NCBI GenBank assembly: GCA_011390785.1
Contig: JAABRR010000039.1
Coordinates: 1 to 37,655, forward strand
Length of the DNA stretch: 37,655 nucleotides
Direction: 5' to 3'
DNA from: Sphingobacteriia bacterium
GTDB lineage: Bacteria > Bacteroidota > Bacteroidia > Bacteroidales > UBA7960
The notes beneath the pieces are model-generated. The model searched no databases. It was not told the DNA's origin and saw only the letters and a list, made by a program, of their open reading frames with translations. Positions 1-10,700 of this stretch are shown here, one piece after another. Each line of letters opens with the position of its first letter. The first letter of the stretch is position 1. Both the position numbers and the translations under genes were made by a program.

Positions 1-1578
1 GATTGCAAATCCACACATCTGGCCATATTGGGTTGAATCGGTAAGTATCTGCCTGTTTCTATAATCTAAAATAGGATTGTAAGAAGTGAATCGGTTTCCT
101 GAAAGTGGAATTACTGCCAACCAGGCATTTCCTAAATCTACCCAGACAACACTATCTGATAGTTCGATCCGGGCATCAGCCGGAAAATTGATAAAACTTC
201 GGTTTTCGGCAGCTATGTTTCCTCCAAAATTCACCACATTACCTTTGTGATCATCCGGGAAACGCATCCTGAAATCCTGCTCCCAATTTCGGGCCCATTG
301 TTCCGTCAGTTGCTTCACAAGGAGAATAATGGAATCCACATTTTCAGGCATTCGGGTCATCTGAATCAACACATTCTTGTGCTGCGCCCATTGGGTAAAC
401 GGATCGACTCTTTTTCCGCTCCAGTCATCGTGAAACCGGCCACTACCTGATATTTCATAAGGAACAGGAGAATCATCCCTTCGCACGACCAATTTCCAGT
501 TTACCAATTGCGATGTGGAACCAGTCCACCCACCATACCTGCTAACGGATGAACCCAACGTAAAGGATTCACCCTTGTAAAAGAACTGTTTTACAAAACC
601 TGGATCTTCATACAAGTAAGATGGCTTGCTGCCGGTAAACCACATCGGCTCGGGATTTTGCTTTCGGGCCAGCTCCAGAACATGAATGGGAGGGCGGTAC
701 ATACTGGTTACGGCATGCATACTCTGAATGTATTCGGTGCCACGATGCTGAAAGGTATTTCCTTCCAGGTGGCTTCCAAACCACAACCAGCACAGGTAAC
801 TTGATGCACTCAGGTTTTGATCAGAAGCACCTTTACCCCGTTTCTCACTTCCACCATAGGTACCCCAGCTATAGTGCAGCGCCATTTCAGCCACATAATA
901 ATCGAGCACAGCACGGGCCATGAGCTTTACATCAGGGTCATCGGCAAAGTCATACAGATTAAGCCAGCTGATGATATGGTAAGTCTGGTAGGTAGATGAA
1001 TTCCATTCGCCGGTGCCATATTGATACATCCGGTGGGAGAATTGCTGAATCCACTGTTTCATCAACTCAAGTTTTTCGGGAGCATCAGGAAATTGATCGG
1101 GATAATCCAGGGCATGTTGAGCGAAAATATAGCCCGATGTACGATCCATAGCAATATGATTTTCAGTCCCTTCCGAAGTCCAGGCATTGTGGGCATCGGT
1201 TCGTTCAAATACCTTTTGAAGGATTAGTAGCCGGTTTTCAGCCAGTGCCGGGGCATCGGGATAAAGAGAAAGGAGCCTGGCCATGCCCACCAATGTGAAA
1301 TGGAATGGACTTCGTGGGCTTAGCTGGTGTATCCAATCATTGGCTATGGGATCATCATGGCCATATCTTTCAAACCGGGCCATAGCCTTGGGCCAGTAAT
1401 ACTTTTCGGGATCGCCAATATTCATGGAAGGTGGTTGATACAGATCAGCTGTGTGATCGATAATAAGTTCAGAACGATCATAAAACCCTTCATTCTGAGT
1501 AGCGGCTTCTGAAATGTTTGAACAGGAGCCGAGCACAACAAGGCTGGCACAAAAAACAAGAAATCGTTTGGATAACAT
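1..1578 (-). CDS. Uncharacterised PUL lipoprotein, 3' end beyond window (partial)
   Basis: An uninterrupted reading frame runs from the ATG at 1578-1576 to the left edge, giving 526 visible codons. The N-terminus is a lipoprotein signal, with lipobox Leu-Gly-Ser-Cys at residues 16-19, so the protein is probably membrane-anchored. The middle is rich in Trp, Tyr and His and helix-like (for example AEMALHYSWGTYGG). It is followed by a more beta-rich half around FYKGESFTLGSSVSRYGGW. This order of an alpha-helical, possibly (alpha/alpha)-toroid, part and then a beta-sandwich resembles polysaccharide lyases and related CAZymes. I do not recognise a specific family or catalytic residues, so no activity is assigned. 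It lies downstream of, and in the same direction as, the large DNRLRE protein, separated by 122 bp with an intrinsic terminator. It may have its own promoter or depend on readthrough. The CDS is firm and the function is unknown. Confidence 0.8.
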   Translation of the reverse strand, partial: MLSKRFLVFCASLVVLGSCSNISEAATQNEGFYDRSELIIDHTADLYQPPSMNIGDPEKYYWPKAMARFERYGHDDPIANDWIHQLSPRSPFHFTLVGMARLLSLYPDAPALAENRLLILQKVFERTDAHNAWTSEGTENHIAMDRTSGYIFAQHALDYPDQFPDAPEKLELMKQWIQQFSHRMYQYGTGEWNSSTYQTYHIISWLNLYDFADDPDVKLMARAVLDYYVAEMALHYSWGTYGGSEKRGKGASDQNLSASSYLCWLWFGSHLEGNTFQHRGTEYIQSMHAVTSMYRPPIHVLELARKQNPEPMWFTGSKPSYLYEDPGFVKQFFYKGESFTLGSSVSRYGGWTGSTSQLVNWKLVVRRDDSPVPYEISGSGRFHDDWSGKRVDPFTQWAQHKNVLIQMTRMPENVDSIILLVKQLTEQWARNWEQDFRMRFPDDHKGNVVNFGGNIAAENRSFINFPADARIELSDSVVWVDLGNAWLAVIPLSGNRFTSYNPILDYRNRQILTDSTQYGQMCGFAI

Positions 1579-1637
1579 TTTCAACTGGCTTTATTTTTTA
1601 ATAGGTCAAACAAAAGTAATGCGATTGGGGATAGAAA

Positions 1638-1669
1638 AAAAGAGGCTGCCACAAGGGACAGCCTCTTTT
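1638..1669 (-). terminator. Intrinsic terminator of the DNRLRE protein gene
   Basis: An 11-bp perfect stem (AAAAGAGGCTG with CAGCCTCTTTT) closes a short loop. Read on the minus strand it is followed by an uninterrupted T run. It sits about 30 bp past the stop codon at 1701, as expected for rho-independent termination. Confidence 0.85.
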
Positions 1670-1700
1670 CACATACCAACCTAAAAACAATCAATACTTA

Positions 1701-4700
1701 TCACTTCACCATGAAAAGTTTTACGGCCTGGCGGTTATTGTCAGTAACTTCAATCATGTAAGTTCCTGTGTGCAAACCGGTAAGGTCAAATTCCACATTG
1801 AGTGATGCAGCGTCTTTAACAATATTCTGGCTTCTTACAGTGCGTCCGTACATATCGCGAACCGCAATCTGAACGTTGCCAGAGAATCTTTCTTCAAGAG
1901 AAACCACAACCCTTTCGCGGGCAGGGTTTGGATAGAGTGAGAATCCATTATTGATACGACCAACAACATCATCCACATTAACAGAGCCGGGTGCATTAAT
2001 ACCAACACCATACATACCAGCCTGAGCAGCAGGAACAGCAAAGTTGAGCACACTTTCATCAACCGTTGGGGTAATACCCAGGTCGGTCCATGCTTCACCA
2101 GCAGTTGCCTTGTACCATAATTTGTACGAAGCAGAAGGAGTGGAAGTGATGCCTTCGGTGCTAAAATCGAAGCCCATGGTTATATTGGTAGCAGTACCGA
2201 CAGTTTCTACATTCCAGATACGTGACCATGCACTGGTTTCAGCATCTTCGGACAGTACTGTTCCATTGTGAGCGGCCATGATAAAGTCGCCATCGGCAGC
2301 AAATGCAGGAGCATACAACTGTAATCCGCCACCGGAGCTGTAATTGTGCTGGTCGCTTCCATCACCGGCCATATTGGTTGCCTGTCCTATACCAATAATA
2401 TCATAAACATACTCAGTATTGGCATAAATAACCTGATCGACATTGGTAAGTCCATATTTAGCAGCCAGATAATTATGTACCAGTATGTTTTGAGCCTGAT
2501 TTACATCTGAGTTGAAGAGTACGATCTCTGCAATATCAACAGGCTGGAATCCACCAATAATTACGGGCGCATGGCTGTTCTGAATTGGTTTGGCATACAA
2601 GGCACTGCTTTTCAGCACACCATCGGTCATGAAAGATGAAAGCTGGCTTTGGCTGTTGAGCGCAACATTTACCAGGTAATAATCATCCGCATTGAATTCA
2701 TCCTGGCTCTTCAGGAAGATATCACGGGCAATAACAAACTGCATTTTATTGGGGTTGGCACCACCGTCCATTTCAAGCACATAAGATGCCTGAGCAGGTT
2801 GGTTACGCACATCGCGCTTCTGAAAGATAGCCGCAAAATCACCGTGCATCTGGTTACGCTTCATTACCAAAAATAATGACAAACCAGCACCGCCATCGAG
2901 GTTGTCAGCATCATCTACTACCAGATTCTTAACATCGGCATTTTCTCCTCCTATTTGAGTACCAAAATGTACCGTTGGCCATCCGTTGAGGCCATCAGCT
3001 ACCATGGTGGGAGCAGCTTTCCATTTTTCACCGGTATTCACAATATCGGTATCAATAGCTGATTCATCATTATGCGCATGGTTTTCATTACCGGAGATAT
3101 CACCCCACAGATTTACTTTTTCACCATCGGCCACATCGAGGTCATGTGCTCTGAGCCATAATGACAGAGCGGGTTGATTTTCGCGGGAAAGGTCGGTAAA
3201 ACCAACACCGGCAGGTCCAATACCTGGCTCAGGTACTGTTTGTACCACATCATAGTTGGCTTCCACAATTTCGGTTGCAAACAGGAAGTCAGAACTGAAT
3301 GCCTGTGCTTTTACCAGGGTGGGTTCGGTGAGAAGGAACGGACCATCATACAGTGTAGTAGGTGCACCACCATCGGTGGAGTAGCGGATAACAGAACCAG
3401 CGGGTTCAGCAGAGAGAGTTACCTCTACACTTTGCTGATACGATACCAGCGGAGTGGGTGAAAACTGCGGTAAGCCTACAGGTGCAATTACATATGTTGC
3501 GGAAACTATTCCACTTGGATTAAGCTCAGGTGCATAACCAATAGCTTTCACATTGATAGTTTCAATGGCAGATGTTGCACTAAGGGTGATTGGACCACTG
3601 TACAATGTACCATTGGTATCACTTGGATCGGTATTATCAGTAGTGTAATAGATAGATGCACCGGCAGTAGGTGTTGTAATGGTTACATCTACAGAAGAAA
3701 TGAAGTTGCCGGGATTGGGTGAGAAGCGTGGAAGTGCTACTTCAGGCTCGTAATTGAGAGTGATATAACTTGCCCTCCACTCTTTACCTGAAAGCCATCC
3801 GCGTTGTCCGGGTGTTGGATCAGTAGCTTTGGCAACCAGGGTGATATACTCTTTACCCTGATCGATGGCAGTATTAACATAATCGGTAAATGCAGCACTG
3901 GTAAGAGTAAACCAACGTCCACCCTGAAGTAAGGTACCGGTAAGAAGAACAGGAGCATTTACAGCAGGTTTGTTTTCCCAGGTAATCACTTCTTCTTCCC
4001 AGGCCACATCATTGGATGAGTAAACGGCAAAGTTGAGTTGCTCAAGTTCGGGTGATTCATTATGGATAGAACCATAAACAACCAAATTGGCAGAAATAGC
4101 TTCCTGATATGCATTGGAAAGATCGTACTTGAAATAAATCCACTTGGATGCTTCATTGGCATCATCATTTACCAAATGCTGATCGGCAGCAGTACCAAAG
4201 TTGGTGGCTGTTTCACCGGCAACCTGCGATACGTAGCTATCAGCAACAACAGGCATATTTTGTGGGGGCGGAGGAGTGAGATAGTCAAATATCAAACTGG
4301 TAGCCAGCGGTTTCCATTCGCGGCCAGCCATCCACAGGCGATTTCCAGGTGTGTTGTCTTTTCCTTTTAAAACAAAGGAAACATGAGTTTTCCCAGCTTT
4401 AATGGCATCGTTAATGTAATGCGTAAGTGCATCACTGGTCCAAACTACATCCTGTCCGGCGCCAAACCATGTAACGTTTTCTTCGATAAGCCTGGCACCC
4501 GCGGTGGGTTTGTTGGTCCAGGTTACAGTCATTTCTTCCCATGCAGTATCTTCAACCGCATACACATCTACAAAGAAATCATCCTGTTGAGTACCACTAT
4601 CATGCTGGCCAATATATGCTGTAAGGCTTACCTTGCCAACTATTGCATCTTCCACATCGGTAAGATCAAATTTCACCAGGGTTTCCAAATCAGTACCATC

Positions 4701-6983
4701 GCCTGATTTGCGGATACCCATATCAGCAGCATCCCCAAAATTGGCGTCCACATCCGCTTCGTTTACATAAGCATCGATCATAACATGAATGGTATCGGCT
4801 TCCAAGGCAGCTTTAATACCCAATTCCATTTGCGGAGCCCAGCTACCATCACCAGCACCAGCCATCCATTTAAGATCGCCGCCTGCACCATCTTTGTAAG
4901 CCAGTGCAAAAGCAATTTCGGAAGCACCGGTTAAGGTATGCTGATTTACATAATCAACCAGTGATGTATTGGCAGCTTCAAAATACTTACGTCCGCTGTC
5001 ATCATCCAAAACCACGGTAGCTAATTCACCCGAATAGGATGGCTTGTTGTTCCAGTTGGTAGTATCACGGGTGAAAGCTGTACCTGCCTGCATCAGTTTT
5101 ACAGTCATATTCATGCCATCAACCATGTCAGAGCGGGTTGAAATTCCCACTTCATCTATCTCCATTCCGGCCAAATCTTCAATATTAAACTTAATAAAGG
5201 AGATAATCTGGGTAGTATCCGTATCTTCAATCTGAATATTGGTTGGTGCGAAGAAAATAGCTGTTTCAGCAGGTGCATGCTCAAATACAACCGCATCATC
5301 CGTTGCAAAAGAGTTGTACTCATCGGCAAATACCAGTTCCAGATAAGGACCCCATGTTGCATCGCCTATACCGCCAATCCAGTTCAAATCGCCACCATCA
5401 CCATCTTTGTATTCAAGACCAAATGATAACTCGTTGGCACCAGAAGCCAGTTTACCGTTTACGTAGTTTACAAGGCTACTACCCACCTGCTCAAAGTATT
5501 TGCGAGCGCTACTGTTGTCATATATTACAGTTGCCAACTCACCCGATGTGGAAGGCATATTGCCCCAATTGGTGGTATCACGTTGGAAAGCATTGCCTGC
5601 CTGGGTAAGTTTCACAGTCATGAATTTATCGGCTGCCATGGCTGAGCGGGTTGAGAAAATCACATCTTCTACCACCCGGCCAGAGAAGGCACTGATATCG
5701 AACTTAACAAATGATTTTACAGTACGCACTTCAGGTACTTCGGCAACCAGTATATTGGTTGCATGCCACTGTGCTCCGGTTTGGTCAGGCAGATCAGAAA
5801 ATGCTACTGCATCGGCAATACCATACATTGCAGCATTGGTGTTGTCAGGAGTTATTTTAAGCATGGGGCCCCAGGCACCATCACCCACACCACCGATCCA
5901 GTTGCCTGCATCGAGATCGCCGCTATCATATTGCAAACCAAACGCAATGGTTTCATTACCTTTCGCCAACTCGCTATTGATATAATTTACAATTTCACTT
6001 CCAATATCGGTATAAACAGTTCGTGCTGATCCAATTGTGCCATTGTAAACCCGGGTTGCAAGTTTGCCACTCATGGATGGACGATTGCTCCAATTGGTAG
6101 TATCGCGTGAAAAAGCAGTCGATGTTCTGCGAAGCTGTACAACCTGTTCTTTATCAGTTTGAGATGTGCCACGGGTTGAAAACTCAACTTCAGCAACGCT
6201 TTTATAGGCAAAACCAGGAAGATGAAACTTGATGTAGGAAACCGTTTCGGTATTGTCATCCACCTTGGTCACCTTAATATTGGAAGCATGGAAATCGGCA
6301 CCGGTTTGTTCGGGAGCTTCCTTAAAGGCTACTGCGTCATCAATGCCAAAAAATACCAGCTGATCGTCAAATTCAAGTGTAAGTTCGGGGCCCCAGGCTC
6401 CATCACCCTTACCACCAATCCAGTTAACACCATTAAAATCACCAGATTTGTACTCCAGTGAAAAAGCAATTTCATCTGACCCTTTTGCTAATTCTTCATT
6501 GATATAATCAACCAATGCAGTACCCACAGGATCATAAGCTCTACGTGCTGATGAAGTGTTATAGATTTTGAGCGCCAACTCACCACTGCGGCTGGGTTTG
6601 TTGCCCCAGTGAGTAGTATCACGCTGGAAAGCTAAACCTGCCTTTCGCAAGCGTATGGTCGTTTCAGTATCAGCAGCGGCTGTACCACGGGTTGAAAAAG
6701 ATGCAGCAGAAATACTGCGATTGGCAAACTGACTGATGTCAAATTTTACAAAAGCTATAATATTATGCGTTGTAGTTGTTTCACCTTCGGTAACTTCATA
6801 CCGGTTAGCCAAAATGTTACTTGCATGAAACGTAGGAGCCGTTTGCTCTGGAAACTCCGACCAGGTTACGGCATCAGCTGATGCACGTAGCACCAGCGAT
6901 TGAGAATGCAGCAAATTCCCCGCAGACAATAAAAATAGTCCGCAAAGGATTGCGAAAAATCGTGTAAAGGTTGTTTTCTTCAT
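1701..6983 (-). CDS. T9SS-secreted multi-module protein: six DNRLRE (CBM96-like) domains, two chitobiase-like domains, LamG-like domain
   Basis: This 1760-residue protein is predicted to be exported and attached to the cell surface. A signal peptide spans about residues 1-28. Six tandem DNRLRE/disaggregatase-type modules follow. Four are close relatives (about 30-208, 209-383, 384-555, 556-722), each with a VKFDIS-like strand, a D-T-T-x-W-x-N-x-P-S turn and an ending of the type GDGxWxP. Two are more divergent (about 733-900 and 908-1078, WxNKP motif). Two chitobiase/hexosaminidase C-terminal-like repeats (about 1083-1167 and 1170-1246) contain YYTTD and YSTDG. A LamG/ConA-like domain (about 1270-1515) and a further beta domain follow. 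The C-terminal type A sorting domain (about 1682-1760) begins FSLYPNPA and ends KLFMVK. DNRLRE modules include the CBM96 carbohydrate-binding family. No catalytic domain is visible, so a glycan-binding or adhesive role beside the SusCD pair is inferred. Confidence 0.92.
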   Translation of the reverse strand: MKKTTFTRFFAILCGLFLLSAGNLLHSQSLVLRASADAVTWSEFPEQTAPTFHASNILANRYEVTEGETTTTHNIIAFVKFDISQFANRSISAASFSTRGTAAADTETTIRLRKAGLAFQRDTTHWGNKPSRSGELALKIYNTSSARRAYDPVGTALVDYINEELAKGSDEIAFSLEYKSGDFNGVNWIGGKGDGAWGPELTLEFDDQLVFFGIDDAVAFKEAPEQTGADFHASNIKVTKVDDNTETVSYIKFHLPGFAYKSVAEVEFSTRGTSQTDKEQVVQLRRTSTAFSRDTTNWSNRPSMSGKLATRVYNGTIGSARTVYTDIGSEIVNYINSELAKGNETIAFGLQYDSGDLDAGNWIGGVGDGAWGPMLKITPDNTNAAMYGIADAVAFSDLPDQTGAQWHATNILVAEVPEVRTVKSFVKFDISAFSGRVVEDVIFSTRSAMAADKFMTVKLTQAGNAFQRDTTNWGNMPSTSGELATVIYDNSSARKYFEQVGSSLVNYVNGKLASGANELSFGLEYKDGDGGDLNWIGGIGDATWGPYLELVFADEYNSFATDDAVVFEHAPAETAIFFAPTNIQIEDTDTTQIISFIKFNIEDLAGMEIDEVGISTRSDMVDGMNMTVKLMQAGTAFTRDTTNWNNKPSYSGELATVVLDDDSGRKYFEAANTSLVDYVNQHTLTGASEIAFALAYKDGAGGDLKWMAGAGDGSWAPQMELGIKAALEADTIHVMIDAYVNEADVDANFGDAADMGIRKSGDGTDLETLVKFDLTDVEDAIVGKVSLTAYIGQHDSGTQQDDFFVDVYAVEDTAWEEMTVTWTNKPTAGARLIEENVTWFGAGQDVVWTSDALTHYINDAIKAGKTHVSFVLKGKDNTPGNRLWMAGREWKPLATSLIFDYLTPPPPQNMPVVADSYVSQVAGETATNFGTAADQHLVNDDANEASKWIYFKYDLSNAYQEAISANLVVYGSIHNESPELEQLNFAVYSSNDVAWEEEVITWENKPAVNAPVLLTGTLLQGGRWFTLTSAAFTDYVNTAIDQGKEYITLVAKATDPTPGQRGWLSGKEWRASYITLNYEPEVALPRFSPNPGNFISSVDVTITTPTAGASIYYTTDNTDPSDTNGTLYSGPITLSATSAIETINVKAIGYAPELNPSGIVSATYVIAPVGLPQFSPTPLVSYQQSVEVTLSAEPAGSVIRYSTDGGAPTTLYDGPFLLTEPTLVKAQAFSSDFLFATEIVEANYDVVQTVPEPGIGPAGVGFTDLSRENQPALSLWLRAHDLDVADGEKVNLWGDISGNENHAHNDESAIDTDIVNTGEKWKAAPTMVADGLNGWPTVHFGTQIGGENADVKNLVVDDADNLDGGAGLSLFLVMKRNQMHGDFAAIFQKRDVRNQPAQASYVLEMDGGANPNKMQFVIARDIFLKSQDEFNADDYYLVNVALNSQSQLSSFMTDGVLKSSALYAKPIQNSHAPVIIGGFQPVDIAEIVLFNSDVNQAQNILVHNYLAAKYGLTNVDQVIYANTEYVYDIIGIGQATNMAGDGSDQHNYSSGGGLQLYAPAFAADGDFIMAAHNGTVLSEDAETSAWSRIWNVETVGTATNITMGFDFSTEGITSTPSASYKLWYKATAGEAWTDLGITPTVDESVLNFAVPAAQAGMYGVGINAPGSVNVDDVVGRINNGFSLYPNPARERVVVSLEERFSGNVQIAVRDMYGRTVRSQNIVKDAASLNVEFDLTGLHTGTYMIEVTDNNRQAVKLFMVK
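4818..6896 (-). repeat. Four tandem protein-coding repeats (DNRLRE type 1)
   Basis: Four consecutive units of about 172-179 codons (roughly 520-540 bp) encode the first four modules of the large surface protein. The nucleotide pattern TTGGTAGTATCACG, or a close variant, recurs near 5055, 5570, 6090 and 6610, once per unit. The units have diverged, so the array is old rather than a recent slippage product. Confidence 0.8.
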
Positions 6984-6987
6984 AAGC

Positions 6988-7011
6988 GTTTGATTTAAGG
7001 TTTGATTTACG
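6988..7011 (-). repeat. Tandem 12-bp repeat in the 5' leader of the DNRLRE gene
   Basis: GTTTGATTTAAG is followed directly by GTTTGATTTACG, 11 of 12 identical. The pair starts five bases before the start codon at 6983. In mRNA sense each unit carries AAATCAAAC. The repeat is seen directly; any regulatory role is inference. Confidence 0.6.
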
Positions 7012-7050
7012 ATTGATTATTTTAACTTTCGTTTTCAAATTTCATGAGTC

Positions 7051-7058
7051 CAAATTTA
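7051..7058 (-). promoter_or_regulatory. Candidate -7 element for the DNRLRE gene
   Basis: On the minus strand this reads TAAATTTG, matching TAnnTTTG, 68 bp upstream of the start codon. The expected -33 TTTG is not clear, so this is tentative. Confidence 0.3.
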
Positions 7059-7727
7059 CTTGCATTTAATCCCCAAGGCAGGTAAATAAGTTTCAATCAC
7101 ATATGATATTTGTCCCACAAAAATACAACTCGTTGAACTAAAACAACTTATCATATCCCAACAGAATCACAATAAGGTTTCAATATTACTATAAATAACA
7201 GACATCAAGCTGATGCAACAACAGATTCAAAAGCAAAAATCTTCATCAGCTTATAAAATTCTCTAAATTATAAACCATAATACTATTTTTAGCATCAGCA
7301 ACAGCAAGACAATACAATTCACTCATAAACAGACACCTAAACAAAAATTGACCACAAGGCTAATTTTTCAAAAAGGGAAAACATTACTTTGAGATAATTT
7401 TCGGGGTGAAATGGGACATCCATACAAAAATGAGAAAAACCCTTATTTTAAATTTGTGTTAAGAATTTTTCCGAAATTTAACCCACTATAATTACCATCA
7501 AAGGATATTTTAAAATTTCCAACTTATTACAACAAGAATCCAATCAATAAAATACGCAGCAGTTTAGCACATCCATTAAACACAATATTAATATGAACCA
7601 ACCCTGTTTTGAATCAATCGTCAATCAGCCTGAAGATCATCTCATGCGAATTTCCCTGCAAAAATGGGGCAGGCTACCAAATGGACAGGAAAAGTTGTCC
7701 CATCTGAATAATTCAAATTATTTCCGA

Positions 7728-10700
7728 ATGAAAAAGACACTCCTTTTAGCAGCCCTTTGGATCATGATGACCGGGGCAGCATTGGCACAAAAAATTACGG
7801 TTACAGGTACCATAAGCAATTTTTCCGATAATACGCCCATAGAGGGAGCATCGGTTGTGGAATTGGGAACCACCAATGGCACCACGTCAGCCATCGACGG
7901 AACTTTTTCCCTTTCCGTAGATCGGGGGGCCACTCTACAAATAAGTTTTGTGGGTATGCTCACCGAAGAGATTTTGGCAACAGATGAAAACCTTATGCAG
8001 ATCATGCTTTTTCCGTCAATGGAGCAATTGGACGAGTTTGTGGTAATAGGCTACGGCACTAAAAAACGACGGGACATCATTGGCTCTGTGGCATCAGTAA
8101 GTGGTGAAGAGCTATCAGCACTTCCATCAGCATCCATTACATCAGCCCTTCAGGGCCGCGCAGCAGGGGTTACTGTAACCAATACCAGTGGTGTGCCCGG
8201 CTCACAGGTGAATATCCGCATCAGGGGTGAAAGTTCCATCAGTATCAATACTGCTCCATTATGGATCATTGATGGTATGCCCGTTTACTCTGGTGGCGGT
8301 TTGGAACGCACCATCGGCTCAACCAGCCAGGACCCAATGTCGATGTTCAACATTAACGACATCGAGTCTATTGAAATACTGAAAGATGCTGCTGCAACGG
8401 CCATTTATGGCTCGCGAGGATCAAACGGTGTGATCATCGTAACCACCAAATCGGGGAAGAAAGGACAGGGAAGCACCAATATCAATTATACCAGCGGTAT
8501 CACCACTCTTAACCGCACACCTGAAGACATCGGATATGCCAACACCACCGAATGGTTCTCGCTGGCAGATCAAGCGAGGGCCAACTCAGGCCTGGCTCCT
8601 TTTGATCCCTTTGATATCATCAAGTTTTATGTGGATCAGCCCATAGCCATGCTGTCGCGTCAACAGGCTCAAAACATCAACACCGACTGGTTTGACCAAA
8701 TACTCCGCACCGGATCGTATCAGGATATTAACGTATCAAGCTCTCGCGGAGGGGATAATGGTTCGTTCTACCTTTCACTCAACTACAACAATACCGAGAG
8801 CATCCTGAAAGAGAACTATTTTGACCGGTTCAGCTCCAGGGCCAATTTCGACTTTAACCCCACCCCCAATCTGAATGTAGGTTCGAGACTCAATTTCTCC
8901 TACACCGAAAACACCCGTGTTACACAACAGGTGGGTGGTGCAGTAGGACGTGGTGGCGGCGGCGCCAATGCCGGCTGGGGTAATGCCAACAGGGTATCCC
9001 TACCCTGGTTCCCTGTTTATAATGCCAGCCACCCCAGCGGATTCTGGAACCCAATGTCGGGTGCCAACCTGGTGGCCAGCGTTGACCCTTCCAATCACCA
9101 CGATTTAGTTGAGCAATACCGGTTTTTGGGTAATATCTTCCTTGATTATAAAGTACCTGTAATTGAAGGATTAAGATTAAGAAGTGAATTTTCTGTTGAC
9201 TTTATCCAGAACAACAGTGTTTACTGGGTATCAGAATACCTTCGTGAGCAGGGATCATATGCTGCTGACCGGGCTGCCACCTTCAAAAGCTTCAATTACA
9301 ATGTTTACGGGAATTACAATAAAACCTTTGGCGAAATGCACAACATACAGGCAACAGCAGGTACCGAAATGCAAACATCAAACCGTTACCTGCGCGATAT
9401 GGCCGGCCAAAACCTACAGGGAACCTATCGCCAGATAGGAAACCCGGCCGATTACCTGGAAATGTTTGCCGGACTGCAAAACGAAGAGTACCTTCTCGCA
9501 TATTTTGGCCGCTTTGATTACCGACTGCTGGATCGTTATTTTATCGGCGTAAGCCTTCGACGCGATGGATCATCCAAGTTTCAATCTGATCGCCGTTGGG
9601 AGATCTTCCCAGCCTACTCGCTGGGATGGATCATCTCTGATGAACCCTTCTTCAACGCACCCTGGGCCGATATGATCAAAATCCGCGGTAGCTATGGTGT
9701 AACCGGCAACAAAGACATACCCTCCAACCTTTTTGTCACCAATTTCACCAATGACAGGGCAAACCGCTATGGAGATGCCAATCTTATTTCCGGCTCATCA
9801 CGCATTGGGAACCTCGGGTCACCACTGCTCACCTGGGAATCTACCAACAGCTATGATGGTGGTATAGACTTCGGCCTGTTCAACAACAGGATATCGGGCT
9901 CAATGGCCTATTACCTGCAGGATATAGATGATCTGCTACTGTTCTCAGCCCTGCCAATTTCGTCTGGAGTGAATGGTATCTGGAACAATATCGGAAATAT
10001 GCGCAACTATGGCTGGGAATTCAGCCTTAACACGGTAAATGTTGACCGACGAGACATGAAGCTGAAATGGACCACCGATATCAACTTCAGCACCAATAAC
10101 AGCCGTGTATTAGCGCTAACGCCACAACTCGACCGCGAAGGACGTGGCGTGGCAAGTGGGAATAACATTTCCAGAAAAGATGGCAAATTGTGGGCCTGGT
10201 ACATTGCCGAATATGCCGGTGTTGACCCCGAAAAAGGGGTGGAAATGATCTGGGAAATTGACTATGCACACTGGGAAGAAACAGGTGAAACCATAAAAAC
10301 CGGCCGCAAAGTGCCCGCAACCAGCACCAATCTGGAACGAAACCGTATCATTTTGGAAAACAAAACCAGAGTACCCTCTTTTACCGGGGGCATTACCAAC
10401 CAACTGGAATACAAAGGATTTGACTTTAGTTTTCTGATCACCTTTGCCGGTGGACATTACATCTATGATTATGAAGAACAACGAACCACCATGGTTCAAT
10501 ATGGACAGGTAAACCTGCGGAAAGAGATGATCGGAAATACCTGGGAGCAACCCGGCGATGAAGCCAAATATCCGCAACTCACCTGGGATAGCCAATACCC
10601 CTGGGGCTGGGACATCGAAGCACCCAACCCAGATTGGGAAGGTGATCCAGACGATCCGCGCGCCAAAGGATATTGGATAGGCGGCCCAGATGGTAACCAA

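Larger units (their letters stand above)
6984..7727. other. Divergent intergenic region between the DNRLRE protein and SusC genes
   Basis: This AT-rich stretch separates two divergently transcribed genes and should carry both promoters, and perhaps binding sites for the HTCS regulator. TAAATTTG, a match to the Bacteroidota -7 consensus TAnnTTTG, occurs on the plus strand at 7449-7456 and on the minus strand at 7058-7051. Neither has a clear TTTG -33 partner at the usual spacing. The SusC frame stays open back to an ATG at 7593, so 7593-7727 could be coding, but I favour a leader. No other gene or strong hairpin was seen. Confidence 0.6.

Noticed and set aside
5500-5985. 161-codon plus-strand ORF in the DNRLRE array
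   Set aside because: Antisense shadow that arises from codon bias in the repeated modules.
4818-6896. Periodic repeats considered as a CRISPR or satellite array
   Set aside because: The period of about 520 bp is in frame and explained by tandem protein domains.
7423-7456. Full -33/-7 promoter for SusC around TAAATTTG at 7449
   Set aside because: The -7 match is good but no TTTG occurs at the expected -33 spacing, so it is only mentioned within the spacer entry.
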